A DNA stretch of 64,000 nucleotides from CAZRKC01 sp964600665 (GCA_964600665.1 CAZRKC010000006.1:34247-98246), one strand, 5' to 3'. Shown: positions 8,844 to 16,578, counted from the first letter of the stretch. The notes: generated by a model from the letters alone, not told the origin. Numbers and translations are program-made.

Positions 8844-9500
8844 TCATAGCACGGTCTGTTTACCCGCACGCTCCCAGTCTTTCATAAATTGCTGGATGCC
8901 GGCATCCGTCAAAGGATGCTTCACCATCTGTGTCAGTAACGAAAAGGGCACGGTCGCAATGTGGGCGCCGGCGATTGCCGCAGCAGTCACATGCAAAGGA
9001 TGGCGCATACTGGCGGCGATGATTTCAGCAGCGATATCATGGATGGCGAAAATATTCGCGATATCCTCCACAATCTTCATGCCATTGGCACCGGTGTCAT
9101 CCAAACGTCCAACAAACGGGCTCACATACGTACCGCCCGCTCGTGCAGCCATTAATGCCTGATTCACCGAAAAAATCAATGTCACATTGGTCCGGATCCC
9201 CTCTCTGGACAAAACCTTGATGGCTTTCAGCCCTTCGATGGTCATTGGTATCTTGACCACAATATTGGGTGCCCACTGGACGAGAGTCCGGGCTTCCCGG
9301 ATCATCCCCTCGCTGCCGGTACTGATAACCTCAGCACTGACCGGACCGTCTACGATCGCAGCAATGGCTTTGATCATATCTTCAAATCCCCCGGCCTCTT
9401 TGGCTGCCAACGACGGATTCGTCGTCACCCCGGCGACGACACCCCAACTGTTAGCCTCTTTAATCTCTTCCAGGTTGGCAGAATCGATGAAAAACTTCAT
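8844..9500 (-). CDS. fsa: Transaldolase-like fructose-6-phosphate aldolase (short form)
   Basis: Class I aldolase of the short transaldolase (TalC/FSA/MipB) family, 218 residues. The Schiff-base lysine is Lys83 in VVKIPMT, and TTNPSL (26-31) is the conserved early motif. Members act either as transaldolases in the pentose phosphate pathway or as fructose-6-phosphate aldolases; the sequence alone does not decide, and in B. subtilis the gene in this place (ywjH) is called transaldolase. A GGGGGGAG ribosome site precedes the ATG. It lies between glpX and rho, as in related genomes. Confidence 0.92.
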   Translation of the reverse strand: MKFFIDSANLEEIKEANSWGVVAGVTTNPSLAAKEAGGFEDMIKAIAAIVDGPVSAEVISTGSEGMIREARTLVQWAPNIVVKIPMTIEGLKAIKVLSREGIRTNVTLIFSVNQALMAARAGGTYVSPFVGRLDDTGANGMKIVEDIANIFAIHDIAAEIIAASMRHPLHVTAAAIAGAHIATVPFSLLTQMVKHPLTDAGIQQFMKDWERAGKQTVL

Positions 9501-9518
9501 GGTCTCTCCCCCCTGACC

Positions 9519-10511
9519 TTATCGTTGATCCATATCCCACTTTTCTTTGAATTCCCGCAGAACCGGTTTGCGGTTCAGCTGATGGACGGCTTCGATGAAA
9601 CGCACCGTGCCAGTTTTTGCCCGCATGACCACAGAATAGGTGCGACAACCTGCACCCCCATACCGGACCCCTTTAAGCCAATCTCCATCTGTAATGCCAG
9701 TCGCGGCAAAAATGACATCATCACCTTTGACCATATCGTCCATGAGCAGCACTTTACATTCATCTCGCAGTCCCATTTCATGGATCCGCCGCACTTGTTC
9801 CTCGTCACTCGGAGTCAGACGCCCTTGAAGCTCTCCTCCCAGACAGCGCAATGCCGCCGCAGCCAGAACCCCTTCCGGTGCACCACCGATTCCCAGCAGC
9901 ATATCTACCCCGGTACCTTCCACCGCCGTGGCGATTGCCGCCGCAACATCCCCGTCGGTAATGAGTTTGATCCGCGCCCCCGACCTTCTGACTTCTTCCA
10001 TAATGGCTTGATGCCGGGGCCGGTCCAAAAGAACCACCGTCAAATCCCTGATCTTGCTGCCCTGGGCTTTTGCCACTGCAGCTAAATTGTCATAAATCGA
10101 TGCATCGATGTGAATACAACCGGCAGCCTGGGGTCCCACAGCGATTTTCTCCATATACATATCCGGCGCATGGAGCAGACATCCCTTTTCTGCCACGGCC
10201 AATGTGGCGATGGCACCAGGTAAACCTCGGGCCACCAGGTTGGTTCCTTCCAGAGGATCGACAGCAATATCCACGATTGGCGGAACTCCCGTTCCGACGC
10301 GCTCACCAATGTATAACATGGGGGCTTCATCGATTTCCCCCTCACCAATGACGACAATCCCATCAATATGGACTGTATCAAAAACGGCCCGCATTGCATC
10401 CACAGCTGCACCATCCGCAGCTTCTTTATCACCCCGTCCCATCCAGCGGGCTGCGGCAATGGCTGCGGCTTCTGTTACACGCACAAATTCCAACGATAAT
10501 TCTCTTTCCAT
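9519..10511 (-). CDS. glpX: Fructose-1,6-bisphosphatase class II
   Basis: Removes the 1-phosphate of fructose 1,6-bisphosphate in gluconeogenesis. Seen: GEGEIDEAPM (56-65) and the metal-binding DIAVDPLEGTN (81-91), both family signatures; 330 residues is a typical length. The ATG at 10511 has the AGGAGGGG site; the open frame extends to 10595 but would run through the fba terminator. Clustering with aldolase (fba) and transaldolase makes a sugar-phosphate unit. Confidence 0.95.
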   Translation of the reverse strand: MERELSLEFVRVTEAAAIAAARWMGRGDKEAADGAAVDAMRAVFDTVHIDGIVVIGEGEIDEAPMLYIGERVGTGVPPIVDIAVDPLEGTNLVARGLPGAIATLAVAEKGCLLHAPDMYMEKIAVGPQAAGCIHIDASIYDNLAAVAKAQGSKIRDLTVVLLDRPRHQAIMEEVRRSGARIKLITDGDVAAAIATAVEGTGVDMLLGIGGAPEGVLAAAALRCLGGELQGRLTPSDEEQVRRIHEMGLRDECKVLLMDDMVKGDDVIFAATGITDGDWLKGVRYGGAGCRTYSVVMRAKTGTVRFIEAVHQLNRKPVLREFKEKWDMDQR

Positions 10512-10540
10512 TTCATCCCCTCCTTGCAATTTCCTTGGGC

Positions 10541-10569
10541 AAAAGAGCAGAGTATCCCTCTGCTCTTTT
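10541..10569 (-). terminator. Hairpin after fba, likely terminator
   Basis: A perfect 12-bp inverted repeat (AAAAGAGCAGAG / CTCTGCTCTTTT) with a 5-nt loop starts 3 nt after the fba stop codon. The U tract is short (four U, inside the stem), so it may allow partial readthrough into glpX. Confidence 0.7.
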
Positions 10570-10572
10570 AAA

Positions 10573-11427
10573 TCATACTTTGCCGTTGCTCCCAAATAAC
10601 CGGATTTTTTCGCGGATCACCACTTTCATGGCTTCTTTGGCCGGTCCTAATATTTTCCGGGGATCAAAAACATGGGGATCTGCATTCAGGATCTCGCGGA
10701 TCTTATCGGTGAACGCTTGCATATTGTCCGTGTTGATATTTACTTTGTGTACACCCAGGCGAATCGCCTCCCGCACACTTTCGTCGGGTATTCCCGATCC
10801 ACCATGCAGCACTACTGGAATTCCCACCCGTTTCTTGATTTCCTTGAGCCTTTCAAAATCAAGCTTGGGCGCCAGTTTGTAATGCCCGTGGGCAGAACCG
10901 ATGGCGACTGCGATTGCATCCACCCCGGTTTCCCGGACAAAGATTTCGGCTTCACCGGGATCGGTGAATAAAGACTCAGCCTCAGAAACAAATACATTAT
11001 CTTCCGTACCGGTGATTTTACCCAGCTCGCCTTCCACGGTCACCCCCACCGCATGCGCTGCTTCCACAACTTTTTTTGTCAATGCAATGTTTTCGGAAAG
11101 CGAGTATTTGGATCCATCAACCATCACGGATGAGAACCCGGCCCGAATGCACTGCATCGCCTGGGAGAAACTTTGTCCGTGATCCAGGTGGATCGCGACG
11201 GGTACCGAAACACAGTCTGCTGCCACCCGGGCAATGGCCACTGAATATTCCAAACCCACATATTTCAGCGCGCCTTCACTGGCCTGCAGGATGATGGGCG
11301 AACGTTCTTCATCAGCTGCTTCCACGATTCCCTGCACAAATTCCAGATTATTAATGTTGAATGCACCCACTGCGTAACCACCCGCCTGGGCTTTCTCCAG
11401 TAATTCTGCCATTGATACTAACGGCAT
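10573..11427 (-). CDS. fba: Fructose-bisphosphate aldolase class II
   Basis: Zinc-dependent aldolase of glycolysis/gluconeogenesis, 284 residues. Seen: IHLDHG with zinc/catalytic residues His80-Asp82-His83, VEGELGKITGTED with metal ligand Glu, the second zinc histidine region AIGSAHGHY, and VLHGGSGI with the third zinc His. Start ATG follows AGGAGGGGATTGGG. It lies downstream of spo0F and two unassigned genes; B. subtilis has spo0F-fbaA directly adjacent. Confidence 0.97.
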   Translation of the reverse strand: MPLVSMAELLEKAQAGGYAVGAFNINNLEFVQGIVEAADEERSPIILQASEGALKYVGLEYSVAIARVAADCVSVPVAIHLDHGQSFSQAMQCIRAGFSSVMVDGSKYSLSENIALTKKVVEAAHAVGVTVEGELGKITGTEDNVFVSEAESLFTDPGEAEIFVRETGVDAIAVAIGSAHGHYKLAPKLDFERLKEIKKRVGIPVVLHGGSGIPDESVREAIRLGVHKVNINTDNMQAFTDKIREILNADPHVFDPRKILGPAKEAMKVVIREKIRLFGSNGKV

Positions 11428-11446
11428 CCCAATCCCCTCCTATTTG

Positions 11447-12097
11447 TTATTTCACTCTGTATAACGATCGCCCGACCTTCGGGTCGACCCCGGAGAAACC
11501 ATTCTCATCGATTTCGATGGCTTCAATATGGTTTAAACGCATTAAATCTTCCTCGTTTTCCGCTTTGATCGCGATTTGGCGATTGCATTTAGTACACCGC
11601 AATTCCAGTCGATCCGGATACAGATCCACCTCAATCTCCCGGTTTCCACATGCGCATGAAAGTCGACGGTTGTCTGCCATATCATGGAGATGATTCAACA
11701 CATCAAACATTAACGCCGGATTGATGAAATAATCGTTGAATCCACTTGATAGATCATCTTCCCAATGGTTTGCCGCTTCTTGGACAGCGGTTTCATCGCC
11801 AAAGAAACCTAAATCAATATCGGTGTCCGGACAAGCTAAATTTTCCAGCTGGGTTGTCCAGAAGTCCGCTTTATCATAATGGAAGACATGCTCGGTTTCA
11901 CAGATAATGCAAGGAATCTGGATCCAGAAAGTCCGATTATCTTTAGTGCCGATGATTGCTTTGCGAAAGCCGCAGGGGCAGTTGAGATTCACAGTTCGCG
12001 CACGGGAAAACGAGAACACCGACAACCGATGATAGCCCAGCTTCCCGCACAAGGCGCAACGCAACGCAAATACTTTCTCCGTATAAACTGACATCAT
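11447..12097 (-). CDS. Zinc-ribbon protein of unknown function
   Basis: I do not recognise a named family. The 216-residue protein holds five CxC/CxxC pairs: CALCGK and CPCG near the N terminus, CIICE at about residue 63, then CACGN and CTKCN near the C terminus, so it probably carries two zinc ribbons separated by an acidic, aromatic middle region. The frame is open upstream to 12433, but that extension overlaps the neighbouring gene and has unlikely composition; the ATG at 12097 with AAAGGA 7 nt before it is preferred. Located between spo0F and fba. Confidence 0.75.
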   Translation of the reverse strand: MMSVYTEKVFALRCALCGKLGYHRLSVFSFSRARTVNLNCPCGFRKAIIGTKDNRTFWIQIPCIICETEHVFHYDKADFWTTQLENLACPDTDIDLGFFGDETAVQEAANHWEDDLSSGFNDYFINPALMFDVLNHLHDMADNRRLSCACGNREIEVDLYPDRLELRCTKCNRQIAIKAENEEDLMRLNHIEAIEIDENGFSGVDPKVGRSLYRVK

Positions 12098-12161
12098 GTC
12101 CACATCCTTTGTGGGTTTATTTCCCTGACGATGGATCATATCCTTTGCAATGGGTTGGAAT

Positions 12162-12554
12162 TCAGTGGGCTTTCGGGTAGTATTTCCGGTTGAGTCGCGT
12201 GAGTTCCTGCAGAACTTTTCGGATCGTGCTCTGGATGGCCGGAATTCGAATATCCCATTGACTGTCACCTTGAGCAGCCATGGTAAATGCGTCTTCCATC
12301 TGCGTCCCCACCCGCACCAAGTCTTGGCGGCAATCATCAAATTCCCGGTTTGGCACCACCAACGCGTCAATATCTTGCATGATGCGATGGATTTCATGGA
12401 TCGTGCGTTGATACCGTCCCTGGCATTCTTCATCGTCTAAACTCGCCATATACTCGTTGTGGTGGGCAATCTCTTCTTTTAATATTCCCTGGAGGATACT
12501 GACATATCCCTGAACCGTACCATCAAAAAATTTCAGCACACGCAATGTGACCAA
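12162..12554 (-). CDS. Conserved-looking hypothetical protein, mostly helical
   Basis: 130-residue soluble protein with no motif I can name; it is rich in charged residues and predicted long helices (HEIHRIMQDIDALV, TIRKVLQELTRLNRKYY). It starts with TTG at 12554, 7 nt after AGGAGG. It follows spo0F by 89 nt (a region holding a CGCCGG-N8-CCGGCG hairpin at about 12577-12596 without a U tract) and precedes the zinc-ribbon gene by 64 nt, suggesting a small operon with both. Function unknown. Confidence 0.65.
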   Translation of the reverse strand: MVTLRVLKFFDGTVQGYVSILQGILKEEIAHHNEYMASLDDEECQGRYQRTIHEIHRIMQDIDALVVPNREFDDCRQDLVRVGTQMEDAFTMAAQGDSQWDIRIPAIQSTIRKVLQELTRLNRKYYPKAH

Positions 12555-12643
12555 TATATTCCCTCCTGATCATCCGCCGGGTAACAGTCCGGCGTCTTCA
12601 ATCCAGTGACAGCAGATTTGAGGCCTGGTCCCCATCTCAGGAT

Positions 12644-13006
12644 CTACGGTATCAGGCCGCGGATGGTTTCCAGCAGTCCCTTCATATCAAAGGGTTTGCT
12701 CATATGTTGAACGGCACCCAGATCAAATGCCTCCTGAACCAGTTCCAAATCTCCATAAGCAGTCATAAATATCACAGGCACCCCAACACCATCCTGCTGC
12801 AGTTGCCTTAATGTCGACAAACCGCAAAGACCTGGCATCCGGTTGTCCAGTAAAATCAAATCGGGTACCTGATTGTGGACGGATTCCAATGCTTCTGCCC
12901 CATTGGTGGCCAATTGGACCGCATACCCTTCGCGGCTGAGCAACTCAGACAGAAGTTTACGCACCCCTTTCTGATCATCCACCACCAGAATGGTTTTCCC
13001 TTTCAT
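12644..13006 (-). CDS. spo0F: Single-domain response regulator, Spo0F type
   Basis: 120-residue receiver domain without output domain. All phosphorelay positions fall at the same residue numbers as in B. subtilis Spo0F: acidic Asp10-Asp11 (VVDDQKG), phosphoacceptor Asp54 (LILLDNRMPG), Thr82 (MTAYG) and Lys104 (SKPFD). Start ATG at 13006 has AAGGAGAG 8 nt upstream; the frame opens earlier at 13036 without such a site. Location beside fba is the Spo0F context. Known role: carries phosphate from sensor kinases to Spo0B/Spo0A at sporulation onset; whether that full relay exists here cannot be seen. Confidence 0.88.
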   Translation of the reverse strand: MKGKTILVVDDQKGVRKLLSELLSREGYAVQLATNGAEALESVHNQVPDLILLDNRMPGLCGLSTLRQLQQDGVGVPVIFMTAYGDLELVQEAFDLGAVQHMSKPFDMKGLLETIRGLIP

Positions 13007-13233
13007 ATCGTAATCTCTCCTTATGCCTACATACATGCATCGTCCTGTTTACTCATCTCAATTCTACGACATCAAACTGATTCCTGCAAGCAGGATGCCA
13101 ATTGCGTTCTCTCTTCAGATGCGGTAAAATGATGCCCGAGGATATATGCATACGGTGCCATGGTTGATGGTCCTTCATTCAATCTTAATATTCGTAGTGT
13201 GTTTCCTTAGTGGCGCGGCTTACCGGAAAGTGC

Positions 13234-13239
13234 TATAAT
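13234..13239 (+). promoter_or_regulatory. -10 element of the MFS gene promoter
   Basis: TATAAT preceded by TGC (extended -10), 71 nt upstream of the MFS start codon. No good -35 is present 17 nt upstream (TGGCGC). Confidence 0.65.
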
Positions 13240-13245
13240 AATTCG

Positions 13246-13262
13246 TATATCAATTCGATATA
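13246..13262 (+). promoter_or_regulatory. Operator palindrome, PadR-like
   Basis: TATATCAATTCGATATA: perfect 6-bp arms TATATC/GATATA around 5 nt. It lies just downstream of the -10 box, over the expected transcription start. It matches 16 of 17 bases of the palindrome in front of the padR gene at 56243-56259, so the same PadR repressor may control this transporter. Confidence 0.75.
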
Positions 13263-13309
13263 AAGAATTGAGTCTCAGCCATTTTTAAACGTATCGAGGA
13301 GGTTTTACT

Positions 13310-14644
13310 ATGTCCGGCAATACCCAGCAGGGAGCTGCAGTTCCGACCCCGGCCCAGCGCATGCTCTCCTACCGGTGGCTCATTTTTTCAGTTTTGGCTA
13401 CCGCTTATTTGATCATCATCTTTCACCGTTTGTCACCAGCCGTTATGTCCAGCGATCTGATCAATACATTCAAGATCGATGGCGCTGCATTGGGCATTTT
13501 AGGGTCGATGTATTTCTACCCGTATGCCGTCATGCAGCTTCCGGCAGGAATCCTGGCTGATACCATCGGCCCGCGAAGACTGGCTTCCATATCATTCGGC
13601 ATCGCCGGTGTGGGTGCGATTTTGTTCGGTCTGGCACCCAATTTCCAGATGGCTGTACTGGCCCGTCTTTTGATCGGCTTAGGGTTATCCTGTGTGTATG
13701 TACCGACTTTGAAGATTTTCTCCATCTGGTTTCGTAAGAATGAATATGCCACCATCTCAGGCATGCTGGTTTCGCTGGGCAATATTGGTGGCTTGATTGC
13801 CGCGACCCCGTTGGCACTGATGATTGTCCGTTTTGGCTGGCAGCCATCGGTGATTACCATCGGGACCATCACCGTCCTGCTGGCAGGGGTGATGTACACC
13901 ATTGTCCGAAACACTCCCAAAGAGATGGATCTCCCATCCTTGGACGAAATCGACAATGTCCCGGCGGATCAACGGATACAAATTCAGCCCATGCCGATTT
14001 TTCAGGGTATTCGCAAAGTGTTGTCCAACCCGTATTTTTGGCCTATGGCAATTCGAAGCTTCACATCTTACGGCGTATTGATGAGTTTTCAGAGTCTTTG
14101 GGGTGGCCCCTACCTGATGCAGGTGTTAGGTCAGACTAAAGTTCAGGCCGGCAGTATTTTGATGATGCTCTCCATCGGCAGCATCATCACACCGCCAATC
14201 GGTGGATATCTGTCCGATAAAGTTCTGGGTACCCGCAAAGGAATTGTGTTAGTCGCGGCAATCCTCAGCACCCTGTGCTGGCTTCCCATCGCATTCTTCC
14301 CTGATCGCATCACCCCCGCTTTCCTATATGTCTGGTTGTTCATTATGGGGGCCGTTGGTGGATTAGGGGTATCCGGGATCGCCATGTTGAAGGAGTTATT
14401 CCCCGCTTCACTGACCGGTACCGTCAATGGTATGAGCAATTTCTTTACGATGATGGGGGGCGCTCTCTACACCCTGGTCATGGGGATCATTATCGGTACA
14501 TATCCCAAGACTGCCGCCGGCACTTTCTCGGTGGTCGCATTTTCCGCCGGATTCCGATTCTTGTTCATTAGCATGATGATCGGGACCATCGCCGTTTTCT
14601 TTGCCAAAGAAACGAAACAGGACACCAGGAGAAAATCAGTTTAG
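13310..14644 (+). CDS. MFS transporter (nitrate/organic anion-like)
   Basis: Major facilitator superfamily permease of 444 residues with about 12 membrane segments. The first segment (about 25-45) is followed by FHRLSPAVMSSDL; the loop ADTIGPRRLA between segments 2 and 3 is the MFS A-like motif, and GYLSDKVLGTRKG repeats it in the second half. Substrate is not determinable. A GAGGAGG ribosome site precedes the ATG. It is a single-gene unit with its own promoter and terminator, and its operator matches that of the padR-MATE-MFS operon, which suggests drug or metabolite efflux. Confidence 0.9.
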   Translation: MSGNTQQGAAVPTPAQRMLSYRWLIFSVLATAYLIIIFHRLSPAVMSSDLINTFKIDGAALGILGSMYFYPYAVMQLPAGILADTIGPRRLASISFGIAGVGAILFGLAPNFQMAVLARLLIGLGLSCVYVPTLKIFSIWFRKNEYATISGMLVSLGNIGGLIAATPLALMIVRFGWQPSVITIGTITVLLAGVMYTIVRNTPKEMDLPSLDEIDNVPADQRIQIQPMPIFQGIRKVLSNPYFWPMAIRSFTSYGVLMSFQSLWGGPYLMQVLGQTKVQAGSILMMLSIGSIITPPIGGYLSDKVLGTRKGIVLVAAILSTLCWLPIAFFPDRITPAFLYVWLFIMGAVGGLGVSGIAMLKELFPASLTGTVNGMSNFFTMMGGALYTLVMGIIIGTYPKTAAGTFSVVAFSAGFRFLFISMMIGTIAVFFAKETKQDTRRKSV

Positions 14645-14649
14645 CAGCA

Positions 14650-14682
14650 GACCCGGGGCATAGGCCTCCGGGTCATTTTTTT
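14650..14682 (+). terminator. Terminator of the MFS gene
   Basis: Stem GACCCGG/CCGGGTC (14650-14656 and 14668-14674) followed by A and seven T (14676-14682) on the plus strand, immediately after the MFS stop codon. Confidence 0.9.
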
Positions 14683-15598
14683 ATGATTGAATTCGATTCA
14701 ATCCGCCATGGACTGGTTTTTTGCGTCTCAATTTCATCATCCCAATGCCGCCGATACTCAGCAAAACCCCCACGAGACTCTGCCAGGGAATAATGTACAT
14801 GGTCTGCCATGCTTCCAAAATTTCACCCGTCGACACTTCCACCAAGGCCCGAATATCATGCCGCCCCCATGCAGGGCTTCGCTGCCATTCCACATCTACG
14901 GTCCGGTCTTCATGCGGATGTAAAATACCCCGGGAGATTTTCAACTCATCCAGTTGGCGGCCCTGCCGCCAGATCTGGATCTGTCCCTGAAAGGGCACCA
15001 GTGCCGAAGAGGCATTGATAATTCCCAAACGGAGGGGGATCCGCTGTCCCCAAAGCCGACTGGCAGATAAAGACGCTACCACAACTTGTGCAGGTTCAGG
15101 ATCACCGACTGTTAAATATGTGAGCATGCCGATCCGGTTTCCCACCGGGTTTCCCCCTGCCTCGTGGGGGATCGTTTCTGCAAAAATCACACCGGTATAA
15201 CTTCCCGGAAAAGCATTCTCCGGTACTGTCACGGTAAATGTAATATCCATTAATTCTTGCGGTCCCAGGGTAAAGTGAGCGGGGCTGATGGCATACCAGT
15301 CTGCAGAAGAGTCCGGCATACGGCCGGGTTCTAAAAATCGAATACCCCCCTCAGCACCCCCTGCAATGGTCGCATCCATGGAGTAAACCTGAAATGTCAA
15401 TGGAAAATCACCCACATTCCGGACACTCACCGTTCCTTGATGACGATCACCTGGCTCCAGCTGCTGCTCGTAGGATAGAGGGGATATACTGAACCCGCCA
15501 CCTTGAGCCCGGGCGGAGCTAAAGCCGCCCGGGAATGTCAGGATGGTCATCGCGATCATAATGATTCTTAATAATTTCAATGCCTTACACGCTATCAT
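14681..15598 (-). CDS. Membrane-anchored secreted protein, DUF916/WxL-like
   Basis: Signal peptide (about residues 1-32, ending SARAQ), then two Ig-like beta domains, a C-terminal membrane helix (about 270-290, IIPWQSLVGVLLSIGGIGMM) and a short basic cytosolic tail (KLRRKKP). The layout and the N-terminal pattern (FSISPLSYEQQLEPGDRHQGTVSVRN) resemble DUF916 proteins that anchor WxL-type surface proteins, by pattern only. A TTG/ATG pair at 15604/15598 overlaps or abuts the stop of the upstream gene; no good ribosome site, so translation is probably coupled. It likely works with the secreted product of the preceding gene at the cell surface. Confidence 0.75.
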   Translation of the reverse strand: MIACKALKLLRIIMIAMTILTFPGGFSSARAQGGGFSISPLSYEQQLEPGDRHQGTVSVRNVGDFPLTFQVYSMDATIAGGAEGGIRFLEPGRMPDSSADWYAISPAHFTLGPQELMDITFTVTVPENAFPGSYTGVIFAETIPHEAGGNPVGNRIGMLTYLTVGDPEPAQVVVASLSASRLWGQRIPLRLGIINASSALVPFQGQIQIWRQGRQLDELKISRGILHPHEDRTVDVEWQRSPAWGRHDIRALVEVSTGEILEAWQTMYIIPWQSLVGVLLSIGGIGMMKLRRKKPVHGGLNRIQS

Positions 15599-15600
15599 GA

Positions 15601-16203
15601 TCAATACGCCGCCGTTGTCGTTACCAGAATCGTGCTGGAATATTCCCGGGCAGCATCTGCATAAGTCAGCATTGCCTTGAGTCCGATATTCACCTGGGTT
15701 CCATTGGTATCGCCGGTTGCTGAGGCATTTTCAATCACCGCTTCACTAATCGGCTGACCTTCTCCATCATATGCAAAACTGCGGAAGACATGATTACCAC
15801 CATTGATAGTGGGTGTTGTATCACTCCCAATTGCTACTGCAACCCTCCTAACATACTGTTCATCCGGTAATACCAGATGCTCCTCCCCCGGTATGGTGGA
15901 GCCCATCCGAGTGGCCTGGATCTGCATGCTCCATTGCCCGTTCGCTTTGACGTTGACTTTGATTGCATCATTGATCGCTCGTTCTTCACCGACAAAAGCC
16001 CCAAAAGATACGGCCCCCGGGACAGCGGCCGGCGCTCCGGCAGGCGACCCGCTGCTGTAATCATTCGTGCTGATACTAACCACCAATGTCTCTGGACTGC
16101 TGGCTGTTGCTGTCACCGAACTTGCCATTCCCGGGACGCTGTCTGCGACCACCATCATCAGTCCACCAATTAGAAGGATCCATGCTATCAACTGTTTTCT
16201 CAT
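15601..16203 (-). CDS. Small secreted beta-rich protein, unknown function
   Basis: 200 residues with a clear signal peptide (hydrophobic 5-20, cleavage near SVPGMAS) and a Ser/Thr/Gly/Ala-rich, beta-type mature part ending in STILVTTTAAY. It lacks Cys. The overall pattern recalls WxL-like or pilin-like secreted domains that end in an edge strand, but there is no WxL motif, so the family is not assigned. AAGGAGG lies 10 nt before the ATG. Only 2 nt separate the start from the stop of the 42-codon reading frame upstream, and its stop meets the DUF916-like gene, forming a tight operon. Confidence 0.75.
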   Translation of the reverse strand: MRKQLIAWILLIGGLMMVVADSVPGMASSVTATASSPETLVVSISTNDYSSGSPAGAPAAVPGAVSFGAFVGEERAINDAIKVNVKANGQWSMQIQATRMGSTIPGEEHLVLPDEQYVRRVAVAIGSDTTPTINGGNHVFRSFAYDGEGQPISEAVIENASATGDTNGTQVNIGLKAMLTYADAAREYSSTILVTTTAAY

Positions 16204-16205
16204 CT

Positions 16206-16334
16206 CTACGACCTCCTTTGTATTTGTTGGATCACCAGATCCGGGTTGATATTAGAAAACACCTTGTCCCTCCTTTCCGGTAATTTGCCTGCAAACAAAA
16301 AGAGACCTCGGCAGGTCTCTGCAGTGCAAACCAT
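16206..16334 (-). CDS. 42-codon reading frame with internal terminator hairpin (leader peptide or small protein)
   Basis: ATG at 16334 with GGGGAGGA 5 nt upstream; stop TAG at 16206-16208, 2 nt before the next gene. The peptide begins MVCTAETCRGLFLFAGK and ends with a basic/hydrophobic segment (NPDLVIQQIQRRS). I recognise no family. A terminator-like hairpin (16297-16320) lies inside codons 6-13, and the next gene's ribosome site lies inside its last codons, so translation of this frame would both cross the hairpin and expose or mask that site. It may be a regulatory leader or a real small protein; coding is inferred from start site and coupling only. Confidence 0.5.
   Translation of the reverse strand: MVCTAETCRGLFLFAGKLPERRDKVFSNINPDLVIQQIQRRS
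16297..16320 (-). terminator. Terminator-like hairpin inside leader of secreted-protein operon
   Basis: Minus strand: 8-bp perfect stem AGAGACCT/AGGTCTCT (16313-16320 and 16301-16308), tetraloop GCCG, then five U counting from the stem end. It precedes the 15601-16203 gene by about 95 nt and lies within the 42-codon frame, so it is placed for attenuation rather than for ending an upstream gene. Confidence 0.75.
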
Positions 16335-16387
16335 ATATTCCTCCCCTTGAAAGGGATTCCTGCTTTTTCATCGTAACAATCGTTAGT

Positions 16388-16415
16388 CAAATTCCGACGC
16401 TAAACTCGGAATTTG
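16388..16415. repeat. 10-bp perfect inverted repeat upstream of leader frame
   Basis: CAAATTCCGA (16388-16397) and TCGGAATTTG (16406-16415) around an 8-nt loop. No U tract on the minus strand. It could be an operator, an mRNA hairpin or part of a leader structure. Confidence 0.55.
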
Positions 16416-16457
16416 TTTATATATGACGAAAATACGCGCATTTCACCATCAATCAAC

Positions 16458-16491
16458 AAAGGGAGCGTCGTTTCATCGAAGCGCTCCCTTT
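16458..16491 (-). terminator. Probable terminator of the ctp gene
   Basis: 10-bp stem AAAGGGAGCG/CGCTCCCTTT with a 14-nt loop that can pair further (TCG/CGA). It lies about 90 nt after the ctp stop codon on the minus strand; the U tract is interrupted (UUUGUUGAUU). Confidence 0.55.
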
Positions 16492-16578
16492 GCCGTAAAA
16501 CAATATCGTATAAACGATAATTGCTTTCTTTGCTTTTCGACAAGATTCGTCAAATTCCTGCATGGCAAAAAATGTTTT

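Larger units (their letters stand above)
13007..13309. other. Intergenic region between spo0F and divergent MFS gene
   Basis: About 300 nt without a convincing gene. It carries the MFS promoter and a PadR-like operator near its right end (listed separately); the left part next to spo0F presumably holds the spo0F promoter, but I see no clear consensus. Confidence 0.6.

Noticed and set aside
11447..12433. Long form (328 codons) of the zinc-ribbon gene
   Set aside because: Its first 112 codons overlap the neighbouring gene and have unlikely composition (many Trp, Arg); the ATG at 12097 has a ribosome site.
16204..16440. A c-di-GMP or other known riboswitch in the leader of the secreted-protein operon
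   Set aside because: I looked for the conserved cores of c-di-GMP-I and other common classes and did not find them; only simple hairpins and the 42-codon frame are visible.
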